Positions 11,690-22,452 of a stretch of 64,000 bases of DNA are shown here, piece after piece. The notes under the pieces are model-generated. The model did no database searches and was not told the origin of the DNA. It saw nothing but the letters and a program-made list of their open reading frames with translations. How positions within the stretch are numbered: position 1 is the stretch's first letter; the number at the start of each line of letters is the position of its first letter. Source of the DNA: Phascolarctos cinereus (Eukaryota > Chordata > Mammalia > Diprotodontia > Phascolarctidae); NCBI RefSeq assembly GCF_002099425.1, contig NW_018344004.1, positions 7,762,001 through 7,826,000 of the forward strand, given 5' to 3'. The position numbers were made by a program, and so were the translations under genes.

Positions 11690-12130
11690 GGCATCTGTCC
11701 TTTGCTTGAAGATCTCCAATAAGCCATGATCTACTCTCACCCTTCCTCACCACCACCACCACCACAACAACAACAACAGCAGCAGCAACAAGAAATTTCC
11801 ATTTTGAATTGTCCTAATTTTTGGTAGCTTTTCTTTATATTAAACCTATAGTTTCCTCCCCAAATCCCATCTCCCCACCTGGTCCTACATAGTCCAAGGA
11901 CAAATAAAAGTTGAAATCCTCTTCCACACAAGAGTCCTTCAAATACTGAAAGACAGCTATCAGATTTCCATAGAGCCCCATCCCAATCTTCCCTTCTCCA
12001 GGCTAAACAACTCCAGTTCCTTCAAATAATCATCATACAGTCTGGGCTGGAGACCCTTCAACATTCTAGTTGCTTTCTTCTGGACAGTTCTCTAAGTTAT
12101 TATTATCCTTCCTAAACTATGTGTGACAGA
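11690..12130 (-). mobile_element. CR1/L3-type LINE fragment
   Basis: The + strand ATACTGAAAGACAGCTATCAG...CTTCTCCAGGCTAAACAACTCC...TTCTGGACAGTTC is the antisense of the conserved CR1 block that reads GAGCTGG..GTTC..CCTGGAGAAG in sense. Such CR1/L3 fossils are ancient in amniotes. A triplet run (CAC, then CAA, then CAG) at 11748-11791 has grown inside or beside it. Confidence 0.6.
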
Positions 12131-12139
12131 ATTAGATAC

Positions 12140-12410
12140 ATGATCAACAACAATAATTGCTAATAATTACATACTGCTTTAAGATTTAAAAAGAGCTTTA
12201 CAAATATCATTTCATTTTATCCTTATAACACCCTTGGGAAATAGGTGCTAATGTTATCTCTATTTTACAGATGAGGACTCTGAGGAAGAAGTAAAGTGAC
12301 CTGCCCAGAGTCAAACAGCTTATAAATGTTTAAGGCTGGATTTGAACTTAGATTTCCTTGACTCTAAGTCCAGCATTTTATCTACTGTACTACCTACTTG
12401 CCTAATTACT
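12140..12410 (+). mobile_element. MIR/CORE-SINE
   Basis: CATTTCATTTTATCCTTATAACACCC, ATTTTACAGATGAGGACTCTGAGG and GGCTGGATTTGAACTTAG are MIR core blocks. A second MIR follows head-to-tail. Confidence 0.75.
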
Positions 12411-12595
12411 GGTATATGTGCGGCTTTTCAAAAATTACAAAGCATTTTATGTGTTATCTCATTTGATCCTTACAACAGCCTTGTAAAGTAGGGGCTATTA
12501 TTTTCCTCATTTTATAGCTGAGGAAACTGAGGTTGAGAAAAGTTAAATGACTTGCCCAGAGTCACATAGTTGAGTGTATGAATAACAACTGCCTA
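12411..12595 (+). mobile_element. MIR/CORE-SINE (second of a pair)
   Basis: TGTTATCTCATTTGATCCTTACAACAGCC, ATAGCTGAGGAAACTGAGG and ATGACTTGCCCAGAGTCACATAG lie directly after another MIR in the same orientation. Confidence 0.7.
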
Positions 12596-12599
12596 CTCT

Positions 12600-12960
12600 A
12601 TCAGTGTGCTTGGCAGTATGGAGGATTCAAAATGAGAAGAAATGGCTCCTATCGTAAGGAAGCTAAAAAGACAAACCTAGCATATATAAAATAAGAAGAG
12701 AACAATGAAACAACAAAAAGTACATTACACACGTTGCACTAATATGTACAAAAGCAATCCAGAGAAAAGGGAGATCAATGTGGACAGAAGTTTAAAAAGT
12801 TTCAAATTGAATGTGGGACTTGAGCTAGATCTTGAAGGACCAGTGGAATGTTAATAGATGATGGAGGAAAGATGGTATTTTAGGAGGAGGGCTTCCTATG
12901 TACATAGAAATTGGAAAGAACTTACATGTAAGGGAAGATGATTGAAGCAAAGAGTCCATT
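12600..12960 (+). repeat. REP-A copy
   Basis: AGTGTGCTTGGCAGTATGGAGGATTC begins it. TGTGGGACTTGAGCTAGATCTTGAAGGACC and GGAAGATGATTGAAGC are middle blocks. It follows the two tandem MIRs. Confidence 0.45.
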
Positions 12961-12974
12961 TTCTTGTTTTTCTT

Positions 12975-13018
12975 CCTTCATTTCTTCTTTTCTTTTCTTT
13001 TCTTTTCTTTCTTTCTTC
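12975..13018. repeat. (TTTTC)n-rich pyrimidine run
   Basis: TTTCTTTTCTTTTCTTTTC-like units lie between REP-A and a MIR-like SINE. Confidence 0.8.
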
Positions 13019-13089
13019 CCTTCTTCATTTTCCCTATTTTCTGCTTATTGAATTGCTTATATATGATAAAAAGAGGTGATCTAGACAAT

Positions 13090-13275
13090 GGAAAGAACAG
13101 TTTTTTTTTTAATTCAGAGAACATGAGTTCTGATCCTTTCTATATCACTTACTGTTTGACCTGAGACAAACAGCTAAACCTCTCTGATACTTTTCCTTGA
13201 ACATAACATAGGAGATTTGGACTAGATGGTCTCTAAGGATCCCCTCAGGCTCTAATTCTCTAATCGTATAATGTA
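13090..13275 (+). mobile_element. MIR-like tRNA SINE
   Basis: It ends GGAGATTTGGACTAGATGGTCTCTAAGGATCCCCTCAGGCTCTAATTC, the same 3' type as the copies at 9.7 and 45.7 kb. The head is degraded. Confidence 0.65.
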
Positions 13276-14084
13276 CTTTGTAGGTAAAATCATCATCATC
13301 ATCATCATTGTTATTTACCAGTTTTTGACAGAAAAAATATAAGGCAGAGATAATGGTCACAATAGTGACTTTTCCATATAATATATTTGGTCCTGTATGT
13401 GGATGGAGAGATCTGTGGTCTACCTTTTGCCTCTTGTTATTATATGACCAACAGTTTGCACAGTGCCTGGCAGTAGGCACTTAATGTTTATCGATTGATT
13501 GGACTGAGACAGCTAATTGGGGCAAACAGAAAAAGAGTGACCTATGGTTTTATATATCCTTGTAAGTTCACAGGTTTCCTCTGACGGAAGAGATATGGGA
13601 AATGCCACATTACATTTCTTTGAAAGAAATTGTAATCCACTAGGAAATGTTATGAAATTTTAAAATGTTGCTCTGAATATTGGACCCAAAGCAAATCAGT
13701 TTGAAGATTTCAATTCTCTACACTTTTCATTGGTCTAATTTACCTCTCAGTAAATCTACTACAGATACAGTGACACTAAGGCCTTGCCAATTTCAGCAAG
13801 ATCTAGTGAATGAATAATATAATGAATAGTTTGGGAGAAAGTATTATATTCATCAATTTTCTTGTTAGTATATACAGGTAGAATATTACTTTCTTTCCTG
13901 AGTAAATTGCCATTTTGATTAATATGTCATATTAAAATGCTTATAAAGTTAATGAAAATTATTAGATGTTTTATAGTTCAAATTTATTAGCTATCAAATT
14001 TATGACAAGAAGTTAACATTGTCTAAATGAATTACTGGAGCATTTAGAAGAGAAAGAAAGGTGATTTGTGGCTTCAAAATTTCC
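13276..14084. other. Mostly unique AT-rich sequence
   Basis: It has a short (CAT)n and an L2-type tail at 13455-13500; otherwise nothing was recognised. Confidence 0.45.
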
Positions 14085-14275
14085 TTTCTTTTTCCAGAGC
14101 TAGAAGGGACTTCATAATGCAACCAGTTCAAATCCTTCATTTTAGAGGTGAGTAAACAAAAACTCAGAGAGACTAAGAGACTTGTTCAATGTTGTGTGGT
14201 TAGTGGTTAGTAACAGAACCCGACCCAGAAGCCCAAGCTTCCTAACCTGTAGTGTAGACTTCATTCTATTATGCT
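14085..14275 (+). mobile_element. MIR3/MAR1-like SINE
   Basis: AGCTAGAAGGGACTTCATAATG...TTCAAATCCTTCATTTTAGAGG...GAGACTAAGAGACTTG are the core blocks of the same SINE type as at 0.9 kb. REP-B follows immediately. Confidence 0.55.
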
Positions 14276-14277
14276 CC

Positions 14278-14795
14278 ATGCTTGTTGTTCATCCTTTGCT
14301 TTCAAAAAAGACCAGTGATATCACAGGGTGATGTTTTGACATGCACCTGCATTGGATTTCAATGAGGCAGAGTCAAACAAAGTTGTCAGCCTCAATCTGT
14401 CTTTCTAAGTCATTAAAGTCCAATGGCAGGACAAAGGTCAAAACAACTGGCGCTGGCCAGGGGATGCACTGGATGACCTTGGCTCTAAGTGCTTTACAGT
14501 GCCTACTTCAGCTACCTTCATGGCAATTGGAACAAATTGTTCTCATCCACCAATTCTACCAGGGGAAGTCTTCACATGCTTGGGATAGACATCCCTTCCA
14601 CTTACTGACAGGTTTGAGGCTTGTCAATTACCCTCAACCTGGGTTAGTACATCAGCTTAGTCGGGTGCAGCTAATGCATATGCTGCAGCTTCTTAGAGCC
14701 ACAGGTGAGAGTTGGATGACAGGTAGAAACCAAAGGTGGATGAGCAGCCTTGAAAAGGGCTTGGCAAGACCCTCCACTGAAGGTGCTAGTCCTCA
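14278..14795 (+). repeat. REP-B copy
   Basis: REP-B is my label for a ~500-bp interspersed repeat present twice in the window. Shared blocks include TTGGATTT.AATGAGGCAGAGT, GATGACCTTGG, ATTGTTCTCATC.ACC.ATTCTACCAGGGGAAGTCTTC and CAGCTTCTTAGAGCCACAGGTGAGAGTTGG. A chance 152-codon frame (14341-14799) runs through it; it is not shared as a frame with the other copy, so I do not call it a gene. The family is unassigned. Confidence 0.75.
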
Positions 14796-15044
14796 CTGAA
14801 CAACTAAGACACCCTACTCCATTGCTTGGCTAGCTTGTGAATGAGCAAAAGATGACACTTGATTTCTAGCCAGAGGGTTCAGTTGGTGTTGAATGAAAAT
14901 TGTCAAAGCAACAGATAACAATTCCTCTAAATCCTTGTTGTTTTTCTCATCTTATCACCAGTTCCCATTACAAATCTGGATAATTACATGACTGGGAAAT
15001 GACTAAAAATGCATTTCTACCCTTCCCTTCAATTAATTTCAATA

Positions 15045-15188
15045 AGTATTCATTAAGAATCTACTATGTGGCAGGTGGTATGATAAGTTCTAAATATTTA
15101 TAAAAACAGAGGAAAAAACAGTCCCTGCCTTCAAGGAACTTATATCCTATAAAGGGGAAACAAAACATATATCAGTAAACACTATTTT
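15045..15188 (+). repeat. REP-A 5' piece
   Basis: ATTAAGAATCTACTATGTGGCAGGTGG...AACAGTCCCTGCCTTCAAGGAACTTATATCC is the REP-A opening. It is cut short by the LTR-like block at about 15190. Confidence 0.55.
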
Positions 15189-15190
15189 CA

Positions 15191-15808
15191 TGGGGACTTT
15201 TTGTTTTCCTTTCATTACAGGACTCAAGGACATTCCTCTCGAAGTTGTTGGTTATCTTAAAGTCTATCTTGCTACTTAATATTGTCTTAACTTCACCTGA
15301 CCAAAACCATCCCCATGGGATGTGAAAATTTGCTTATGAGCCTTAAGCATTCTTTAGATAAGGAACCAGAGGAAGAATCACAACTGTCCCTGATTCCTTG
15401 GCAACATGTAAATCCTCCTCTTCAATCAGCCTATTGTGAATCTGCTAAGTGTAGTCTAATCTATAACTTGACTTAATTTTCCTAGAATTTGTTTGATGAA
15501 ATTTGTTTCCCTAGGGAAAATATGAGATTATGACTGCTTAACTGTTTGTTTAATTTTTGTGACATTGAAGGAAGTGTGGGATTATGGGATTATCTATCTT
15601 TTTATTTTTGTTATAGAGGAATGTACAAGATTGCAATATATAAATGAATTATTTATCTGTCACTCTGAGTAATTTTGCCTATAAAAACTCTTGTCAGAAT
15701 CCTCATAATTATTCAGGTTTTTGCTAAGGCCTGAAACTATACTTGAGCACAATAATAAAACCTAGGTTTTTACCCCCATAATTTCCATGGTTTGGCAGTT
15801 ACCCACCA
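15191..15808 (+). mobile_element. Solo-LTR-like fossil
   Basis: This ~620-bp block interrupts REP-A sequence. It contains a TATA-like CCTATAAAAACTC at 15678-15690 and, ~70 bp on, AATAATAAAACC (15751-15762). It ends GGCAGTTACCCACCACA. A promoter box, a poly(A) signal and a CA-type end make an old retroviral-type LTR plausible. There is no internal viral region and no clear target duplication. Family is unassigned. Confidence 0.4.
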
Positions 15809-15840
15809 CATGAACTCAGAAAGGAGATATTTCTCCCATA

Positions 15841-16095
15841 TACCAGAAAGAGAGGTAGAGAGATAGGTATATAACTATAGATATATATAGATACATAATA
15901 TACATATGTGATGTGCATATATTAATACAAACACATTTATCCATGTGTGTATATGTTTATGTGTGTACATATATATAGATATGCATATCTAGATCTAGAT
16001 ATATATACATATATCTAGATATAGAGATACATGTATACACATATCTAGATACATATCTAGATATGTGTGTGTAGATATAGATATATATGTAGTGG
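15841..16095. repeat. TAGA/TATA/TCTAGA compound array
   Basis: This is mixed GATA, TA and TG sequence rich in self-complementary hexamers (AGATCT, TCTAGA, ATGCAT), for example around 15975-16060. Confidence 0.85.
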
Positions 16096-16974
16096 GGAGA
16101 GCACAAATAACCATATCAGAAAAGGACTCAGGATGTGAAACCAAAACTGATCTTTGCAGGAAGCTGGGGATTCCTATGAAAAAGGGTCATGTTCAAAAAA
16201 TGAGCTGAATATTTAAGAGCAATACTGCTATGTGCTGCATCATTATTAGTAGTAATTTTTATATACCAAAACAATAAAATAAACACATACTCCCAGCTGG
16301 TCATTTGGATTTATTTGTGAGAATGTTGTTTGACTATACCACTCAATGACTAGAACTCAATTTTGGTGTCAATTTTAAGGGGAAAAATACTTAATTTTTT
16401 TCATAGGTTTCAATCTTCTGAGGTAAAATGTCTGGAAATCTTTTTCCCTTTTGCCTGGAAATATCTTTGTAGTTTTTAGCTCCCTAAAAGTAGGAACTGT
16501 TTAGTTTTTTCTTTGTATTCCCAGCACTTAGGAAAATGGCTTTCATGTGGTACACTAATCCTTTAAGCCATCTGTGATTTCATTGTTGGTGGGTGTTCTC
16601 TGTTAACTATAGCGATTCCAACCCAATCATACAGGCTCATCCTATGTATCTCTTTTCCAAGTCATCTCAGAAGTTCTCCACAGAAAATCTTCCTCATGCT
16701 CTCCTAACATTGTGTGGCTAGCAATAGAGTAAATAGGCCGTCCATTAATTATCTTTTGCTCTCATTATGTGAGAGAGCTTCTTTAATGACATTATTTTGA
16801 CCACTTCTCCTGTGTAAATTCTTTACTTACAATGTGTTACAGCCAGCTCAAAACACTTCTACTACACTATCCTTTGGTTGATCTTATTGGTTTAATAAAT
16901 GTTTGTTAAATTTAAGTGAATTTGGTGAGCCCCAATGCCAATAATATCAACCTTTATTTCTTCAGCCCTTTGTA
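16096..16974. other. Mostly unrecognised sequence left of L2
   Basis: Only a short L2-type tail at 16470-16565 was recognised. Sequence from 16560 to 16740 has a repeat-like feel but matches nothing else in the window. Confidence 0.4.
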
Positions 16975-17882
16975 GCTAAACTCAAAACGGCTGTCTATAA
17001 CAGGTGCCTCCATTTTCTCTCCTTTCTTTTCTTAACTCCTTACAATCCAGCTTCTAACGTTACCATTTCACTGAAAGTGGTCTCTTCACAGTTACTAAGA
17101 TCTCTTAGTTGCCAAATCCAATATTTTTTTTTCTCAATCCTCATTCTCCTTGACTTCTTTGCAGCCTTTAACACTGTTGATTACCCTCTTCTCCTTGATA
17201 TTCTCTTCTCTCTGGGCTTTTAGGACCTACTTTCTCCTGGTTTTCCTCCTACATATATGACTGCTCCCTCTCTTTCTCCTCTACTGGATTCTATTTTAGA
17301 TGATGCCTTCTAACTGTAGATGTCCCTCAGGGATCTATCCTGGGCCTTCTTCTCTTTTCCTTCTATACTACTTCACTTAGTGATCTCTTCTGTTCCCACA
17401 GATTTAATTACCATCTCTATGATAATGATTTTCAAATCTACCTTTGTGCTTCAAATTCTGTGCTGACTTCCAATCTTACATCCCCAACTGTCTTGAACTG
17501 GATGTACAGTAGACATCTTAAATTCAATATGGGCAAAACTGAATTTAGTATCTTTTCCCCTAAATCCTTCTCCCACTGCCTTCCCTATTATTTTCTGACT
17601 ACCGACTGACTCCCTGGCTTCTTTTAAGTCCCTAAAATACTAACTTCTGCAGGAAATCTTCCCCAACCCTTCTTAATTCAATTGCTTCTCCTCTGTTGAT
17701 TATTTCCCATTTATCCTATATATAGCTTACTTTGTATATATTTATTTGCATATCTTCTCTCACATTAGATTGCAATCTCCTTGGAGGCTAGGGACTTCCT
17801 ATTGCCTTATTTTGTATTCTTTGTGCTCAACATAGTGCCTGGCAAATAGACAGTACTTAATAAATGTTTATTGATTGATTGA
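16975..17882 (+). mobile_element. L2 LINE 3' portion
   Basis: It is collinear with the L2 at 48.6-53.1 kb: CTCCTTGACTTCTTTGCAGCC, then CTCAGGGATCTATCCTGGGCC, then the L2 3' end with GCTCAACATAGTGCCTGGCA and AATAAATGTTTATTGATTG. There is an internal deletion around 17580-17640 relative to that copy. The reading frame is broken. Confidence 0.8.
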
Positions 17883-18079
17883 TATGATTATAGTTACTGT
17901 TTGCTACTATTTTGAAATTGAAGTAGAATAAAAATTAATTCTTTCCTTCTGCAAATTTTCCTGGATCACTTTATATGCCTGTGTACTTGACTTGTATTGC
18001 ATTAACCTCTTGAATCATAATTATTTATGTATATGTGGCATCCTTTCCTAGTAGAGAAGGCTTGTAAATAGAGGGTAGG

Positions 18080-18330
18080 CTTGTAGTTAGGAAGACCTGA
18101 GTTCCAATATAGCCTCACATACTTACTAGCAGCATAACCTTGGGAAAGTCACTTAACCTCTGTCTGCCTCAGTTGCCTCATCTGTAAAATGAGGATAATA
18201 ATAGCACTTACCTCCCAGGGTTGTTGTGAGTCTCAAATGAGATAATAGTTGTAAAGTACTTAGCACAATGCCTGCCACAAACTAATCTTCGTATTGATGT
18301 TAGCTGCTACTATTATTACTAATGATTATT
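18080..18330 (+). mobile_element. Near-complete tRNA-derived SINE
   Basis: AGGAAGACCTGAGTTCCAAT, GGGAAAGTCACTTAACC, TCATCTGTAAAATGAGGATAATAATAGC and AAGTACTTAGCACAATGCC appear in order. It is the same family as at 10.7 and 39.4 kb. Confidence 0.75.
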
Positions 18331-19334
18331 TTAGCCTACATCCCAAAGGTCCAAAACAAAATCCCTTACATATAATAAGCATTTCATACATGTTTGTTGA
18401 AATGAATGCATGTAAACTTAATTTATGTTCTTCAATGGATTTGTGATGTCATTGATATAGGCATTTATATTCACTTTGTCCTGCGCAACTTTCCCTCTGG
18501 TGTGCTGATAAATCCATCACAGGAGCTCCACCTAATGTGTGAGACCTTCTATTTCCTGAAATTAGATGAGGACCAGTAGAGCACATGAAATCTAATTTGT
18601 CACACACACCCATTTTTTTGATAGATGATTAGACAATTTCCTTATTTGGGCATACAGCTCTTTGATTCTATTTTTTATATTACTTTCAATTATATTTCAT
18701 TGGTAACATGCCTCAACCTAATTAAAAACACTCTATACCTCTCTGTTGCCCTTTAGTGATTTCCCACTTTAATTCCTCATACAAATACTCCAACAACTGG
18801 ATCTTTATTAGTTCCTCTTGGGAAAGCTGTATTCCAGTTGCTATAATTGCCTAAAAATAGTTATTACTACTCTCTAATTTTGAAAAATATTCAATAAATC
18901 AGAATGACCTCTCTGTCCCCCAATCCCCATGCCTCCAAAAGTTAGAGCCAATAAGTCTTTGTTGCTTTGGCAATTCCACAAAAAAGCACTTTCTAATTAA
19001 TATGATTCCCAGGGTAAGTCATTTGATCCTCTCTATACTGTAGATCCTTCTTTGAGGTCTTTAAGCCAAGTTGGATGATACTCATTAATTATGTTTTAGT
19101 GAAGTTTCTTTCCACTTATGGGTTGAAATAGATAGCCACTGACCTGTCAAGCTCTCAGAATCCCACAAAATAAGGACCAATGACAGAATATTGTGATTTG
19201 GCTTCTCACTTAAGCAAAGTCCCATAATTTTTACTTCCAATATTTTTCTTCTGATTTTCCATGTGCCAGTAATGAAATCTTACGCAGTTATCCCTTGCAC
19301 ATTGTAACTTTCCTCATCACTGTTTTGATGCATC
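18331..19334. other. No feature recognised
   Basis: AT-rich; a possible SINE scrap near 19013-19085, not callable. Confidence 0.4.
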
Positions 19335-19413
19335 ATGGATTGGCATAAAAAAAATTAAATGGGAATTTGGGGGGAGTTTTGCGGAAGCTGTAGATGATGT
19401 GCAAAGGCCATCA
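19335..19413. repeat. 79-bp segment, nearly identical to 22355-22432
   Basis: The block beginning ATGGATTGGCAT and ending GCAAAGGCCATCA matches the second copy at all but two positions: one A-run length and one G/A change. The flanks are unrelated. No known family is recognised. Confidence 0.9.
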
Positions 19414-22338
19414 GATGACACAGAAAACGTTTAGAAACTCAGAAATGCATAAAATATATGTGTAATATTGTATAATATCAACATGTTTTATCTTTTAATA
19501 CTGAAAATACCCCATGAGAGAGAAAAGAAAAAAAGGGAAAAAATGCAGACTTCTTCTCTGGTATGAAAGGAGGGCCAAAATATTTTGTGTCGATTTTCCA
19601 GATCAAAGGGATCTCTACTCTCCTAACCTCTGAAATAACTGTAGTATTCAGATGATTGAAATTGAAGGGTTCACCCAAAAGGCAATGGAAAGGTATGTGG
19701 TATGAGTAAACAGGTTGCTACATATTGCAAAAAAAGGGGGGGGTTGATTGTTTTGTTTTTCCTTTTCTTTGCTAGTGTTTTCAGCAGAAGCTAGGTAAAA
19801 CATTTTTTCATAGAAATGTGTTGCTGGAATGTTGTGAAGACTAGAGTCAACTGATATATGGCCCATGTATTCTATTAGTATTCCTGCAATATCAAAAGAA
19901 TGCAGGGAAAGCCCCATCATATTGTTTAACATCCCTCTGGTAGATATATGGGACAATATGGATTACAGTGGCATAGGCTGGGTAAGCAAAGATGTGATTT
20001 TTTCTGTGAGCGTTATCATCATTAGAAGGAATTAAACTGAGGTGATCATATACCACTATATGTTATCAGAGTATTATCCAAAAACTAAGGTGTTGATTTT
20101 ATTTTCTTAAACCAGAAACATACTTTATTTTATACAAAACACCTATGTCTTCATATTGTGAGGTGTTCAAATTAAGAAATTTAATATTCATAAGGTTTGA
20201 CATATGGACACAGTTCATACATTTGCCTGAATTAAAATGAACACGATTTATGACAAATACAAAATATAAAATAATGATTAAGAAATGGTATATCTTTATA
20301 GACATTTCTAGTATTTAAGGCAATAAGTCATTTAAATTTAATACACGAGTAATGGTTTACTTTAAAAAAAAAGTTAAACTGAAACCAATGTTATATTTTT
20401 TCTTATCACAGAAAAGATAATTATTCCTATTACTGTAATAATTTGAGTTACATCTTTATATATACTTGTAACTACATATACAGAAAACAACTATGCTTTA
20501 AAATATTATAGAAAGTAATATATTTCAAAAAGAAAAAGAAAAATGTCAGTGAACAGTTTCGAAATTTTTAAAATTATTATTAACTAAAGTCAAGGAAATG
20601 AAAACCTTATTTTATAGCTCATAATGGTTAAATATGAAATTTTAAATATAAAATATAAAATTAATTAGAATTCAAGTACATATGACCATAAAATAATAGA
20701 ATACATAGGTATGATGAACCTTAGAGATCGTAGAGTTTAATCCCGTCATTTGACAGACAAAGAAATTGAATGCTGGGAAGGTTATGAACCAGTCAAACAT
20801 GTGCACCATGTATTGATGAAAGGAATTGGAGGAAGAGAAAGGCTTGAGAGAAATATTTTGTAACAAAGTCTAAGGAGGGCATACATTGAGCCAAAATTTT
20901 GTTTTGCATTCACACTGGTTTTTAGTCACCATATTTATGTAGATAATACATTAGCAGTAGTGTGAATTTTTGATAAGTTGCAATACATATTAATACTTTA
21001 TTGACATGTATTCCAAAATGGATAAAAATAGGATTGTTATATATATGATATTTGAATATTTGCAAATATACACATATACTCCAATAGAGTGCTTCTCTGA
21101 TGTCTTATGAAATGAAGGCATACTAGAGTTTTCAAAGGTTATGTTTTAAGAGCATAATCTGTCAGGAAGTATTAAACTGGAAAGACTTCAAAAGTATAGT
21201 TCTAAGAACTGACAACACAGGCTCTCCAGATGTCCATTTTTGCATTGATCACAAATTAATTAGCCATAGCAACTTCCAAAACTAGCTACTAATTTAAGGG
21301 GTTTCTCATCTGCATCAGTGAAAGGAGCATCCGTATTGATGATATGGCAAATCTTTGAAGCATTCAAGTTTGCATACATACATACACACACACACACATG
21401 CATAAATGCACACAATAAATATTTTATAATGCTTAATAACAATAAACACATGTATATCATATGTACATTACACATAACATATACTAAGTACAAATAAAAG
21501 ACATACGCATGACTGGCATATGTTCTATTCATGTATATTATACACATGCATATACATATCTGGGTACATGCATTCATATTTTCATGTAGGTTATGGGTTT
21601 TATAAGCAACCACAAAAAAGGTATCATCTTTCATTAAATCAGATCAATTACATAATCCCTAATGACACATAAAGATCAAACATAAGATCAATCAAATTGA
21701 ATCTATATTATATTAAATTTCATACAACATAAGACTGATCCAGACAAATTGATTAAATTCAACCATACATAGTACCATATTCATAATTTAAATTAATGGG
21801 TTCTCCATTTCCTTCCTTGATTTTCATGCAAGTTAGTATTCATATTTGACTGTTTAACATATTTAAAAATAGAAGAAAGTTTTATTTGTTGTAACAAAAG
21901 AAATGAATGAGCAGAAAGGGATATGTTTATCTAAGATGAATGAGGAGGTGCACATTAATGCATGTGAAGTCAATGGGTATATTATGCAAATATATTTTGG
22001 GTCAGCATATGAATAACTATAACAAGAATAATATATTGTTGTTGTTGTCATTGCTATTGTACACAGTGCCTGTCACATAGTAGACACTTAATAAATGCTT
22101 ATTGACTATTAAGCATTGTCATTGTTGGTGGTAGTGTTTGGATTAGTATTTCTATCTCATTCTTCTTATCTTTTTAGTGGAATTTGGATCAAATCAGTGC
22201 TGAGACAAAATGTCATCCTCTGTTTCCCATATATTACTAATTGCTTCTAAGTATTGCATAATGAATAAAATGTGTGAACTTTGTAATTGAACAAATTTAT
22301 TTACATCTAAGTTAATCTATAGAAGTATCTTTGTTATA
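19414..22338. other. Long AT-rich, repeat-poor stretch
   Basis: Frames of 60-124 codons occur here, but their composition follows the AT-rich DNA and none has a motif. A SINE scrap at 20690-20775 and an L2-type tail at 22060-22125 are the only named pieces. Confidence 0.45.
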
Positions 22339-22354
22339 TTGTTATAGGGTACAT

Positions 22355-22432
22355 ATGGATTGGCATAAAAAAATTAAATAGGAATTTGGGGGGAGTTTTG
22401 CGGAAGCTGTAGATGATGTGCAAAGGCCATCA
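22355..22432. repeat. 78-bp segment, nearly identical to 19335-19413, with flanking direct repeats
   Basis: This copy, together with 16 bp to its left, lies between imperfect 20-bp direct repeats (22319-22338 and 22433-22452) that share the core AAGTATCTTTGT and differ at two positions. That looks like a target-site duplication around an inserted segment of ~94 bp. No poly(A) tail is visible on either strand. Confidence 0.85.
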
Positions 22433-22452
22433 ATAAAAGTATCTTTGTGATA

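Noticed and set aside
14341-14799. 152-codon open frame on the + strand
   Set aside because: It lies wholly in the REP-B repeat, and the second copy of that repeat does not keep the frame. No protein motif was seen.
21260-21634. 124-codon minus-strand frame
   Set aside because: It is partly built from CA/TA simple sequence and has no motif.
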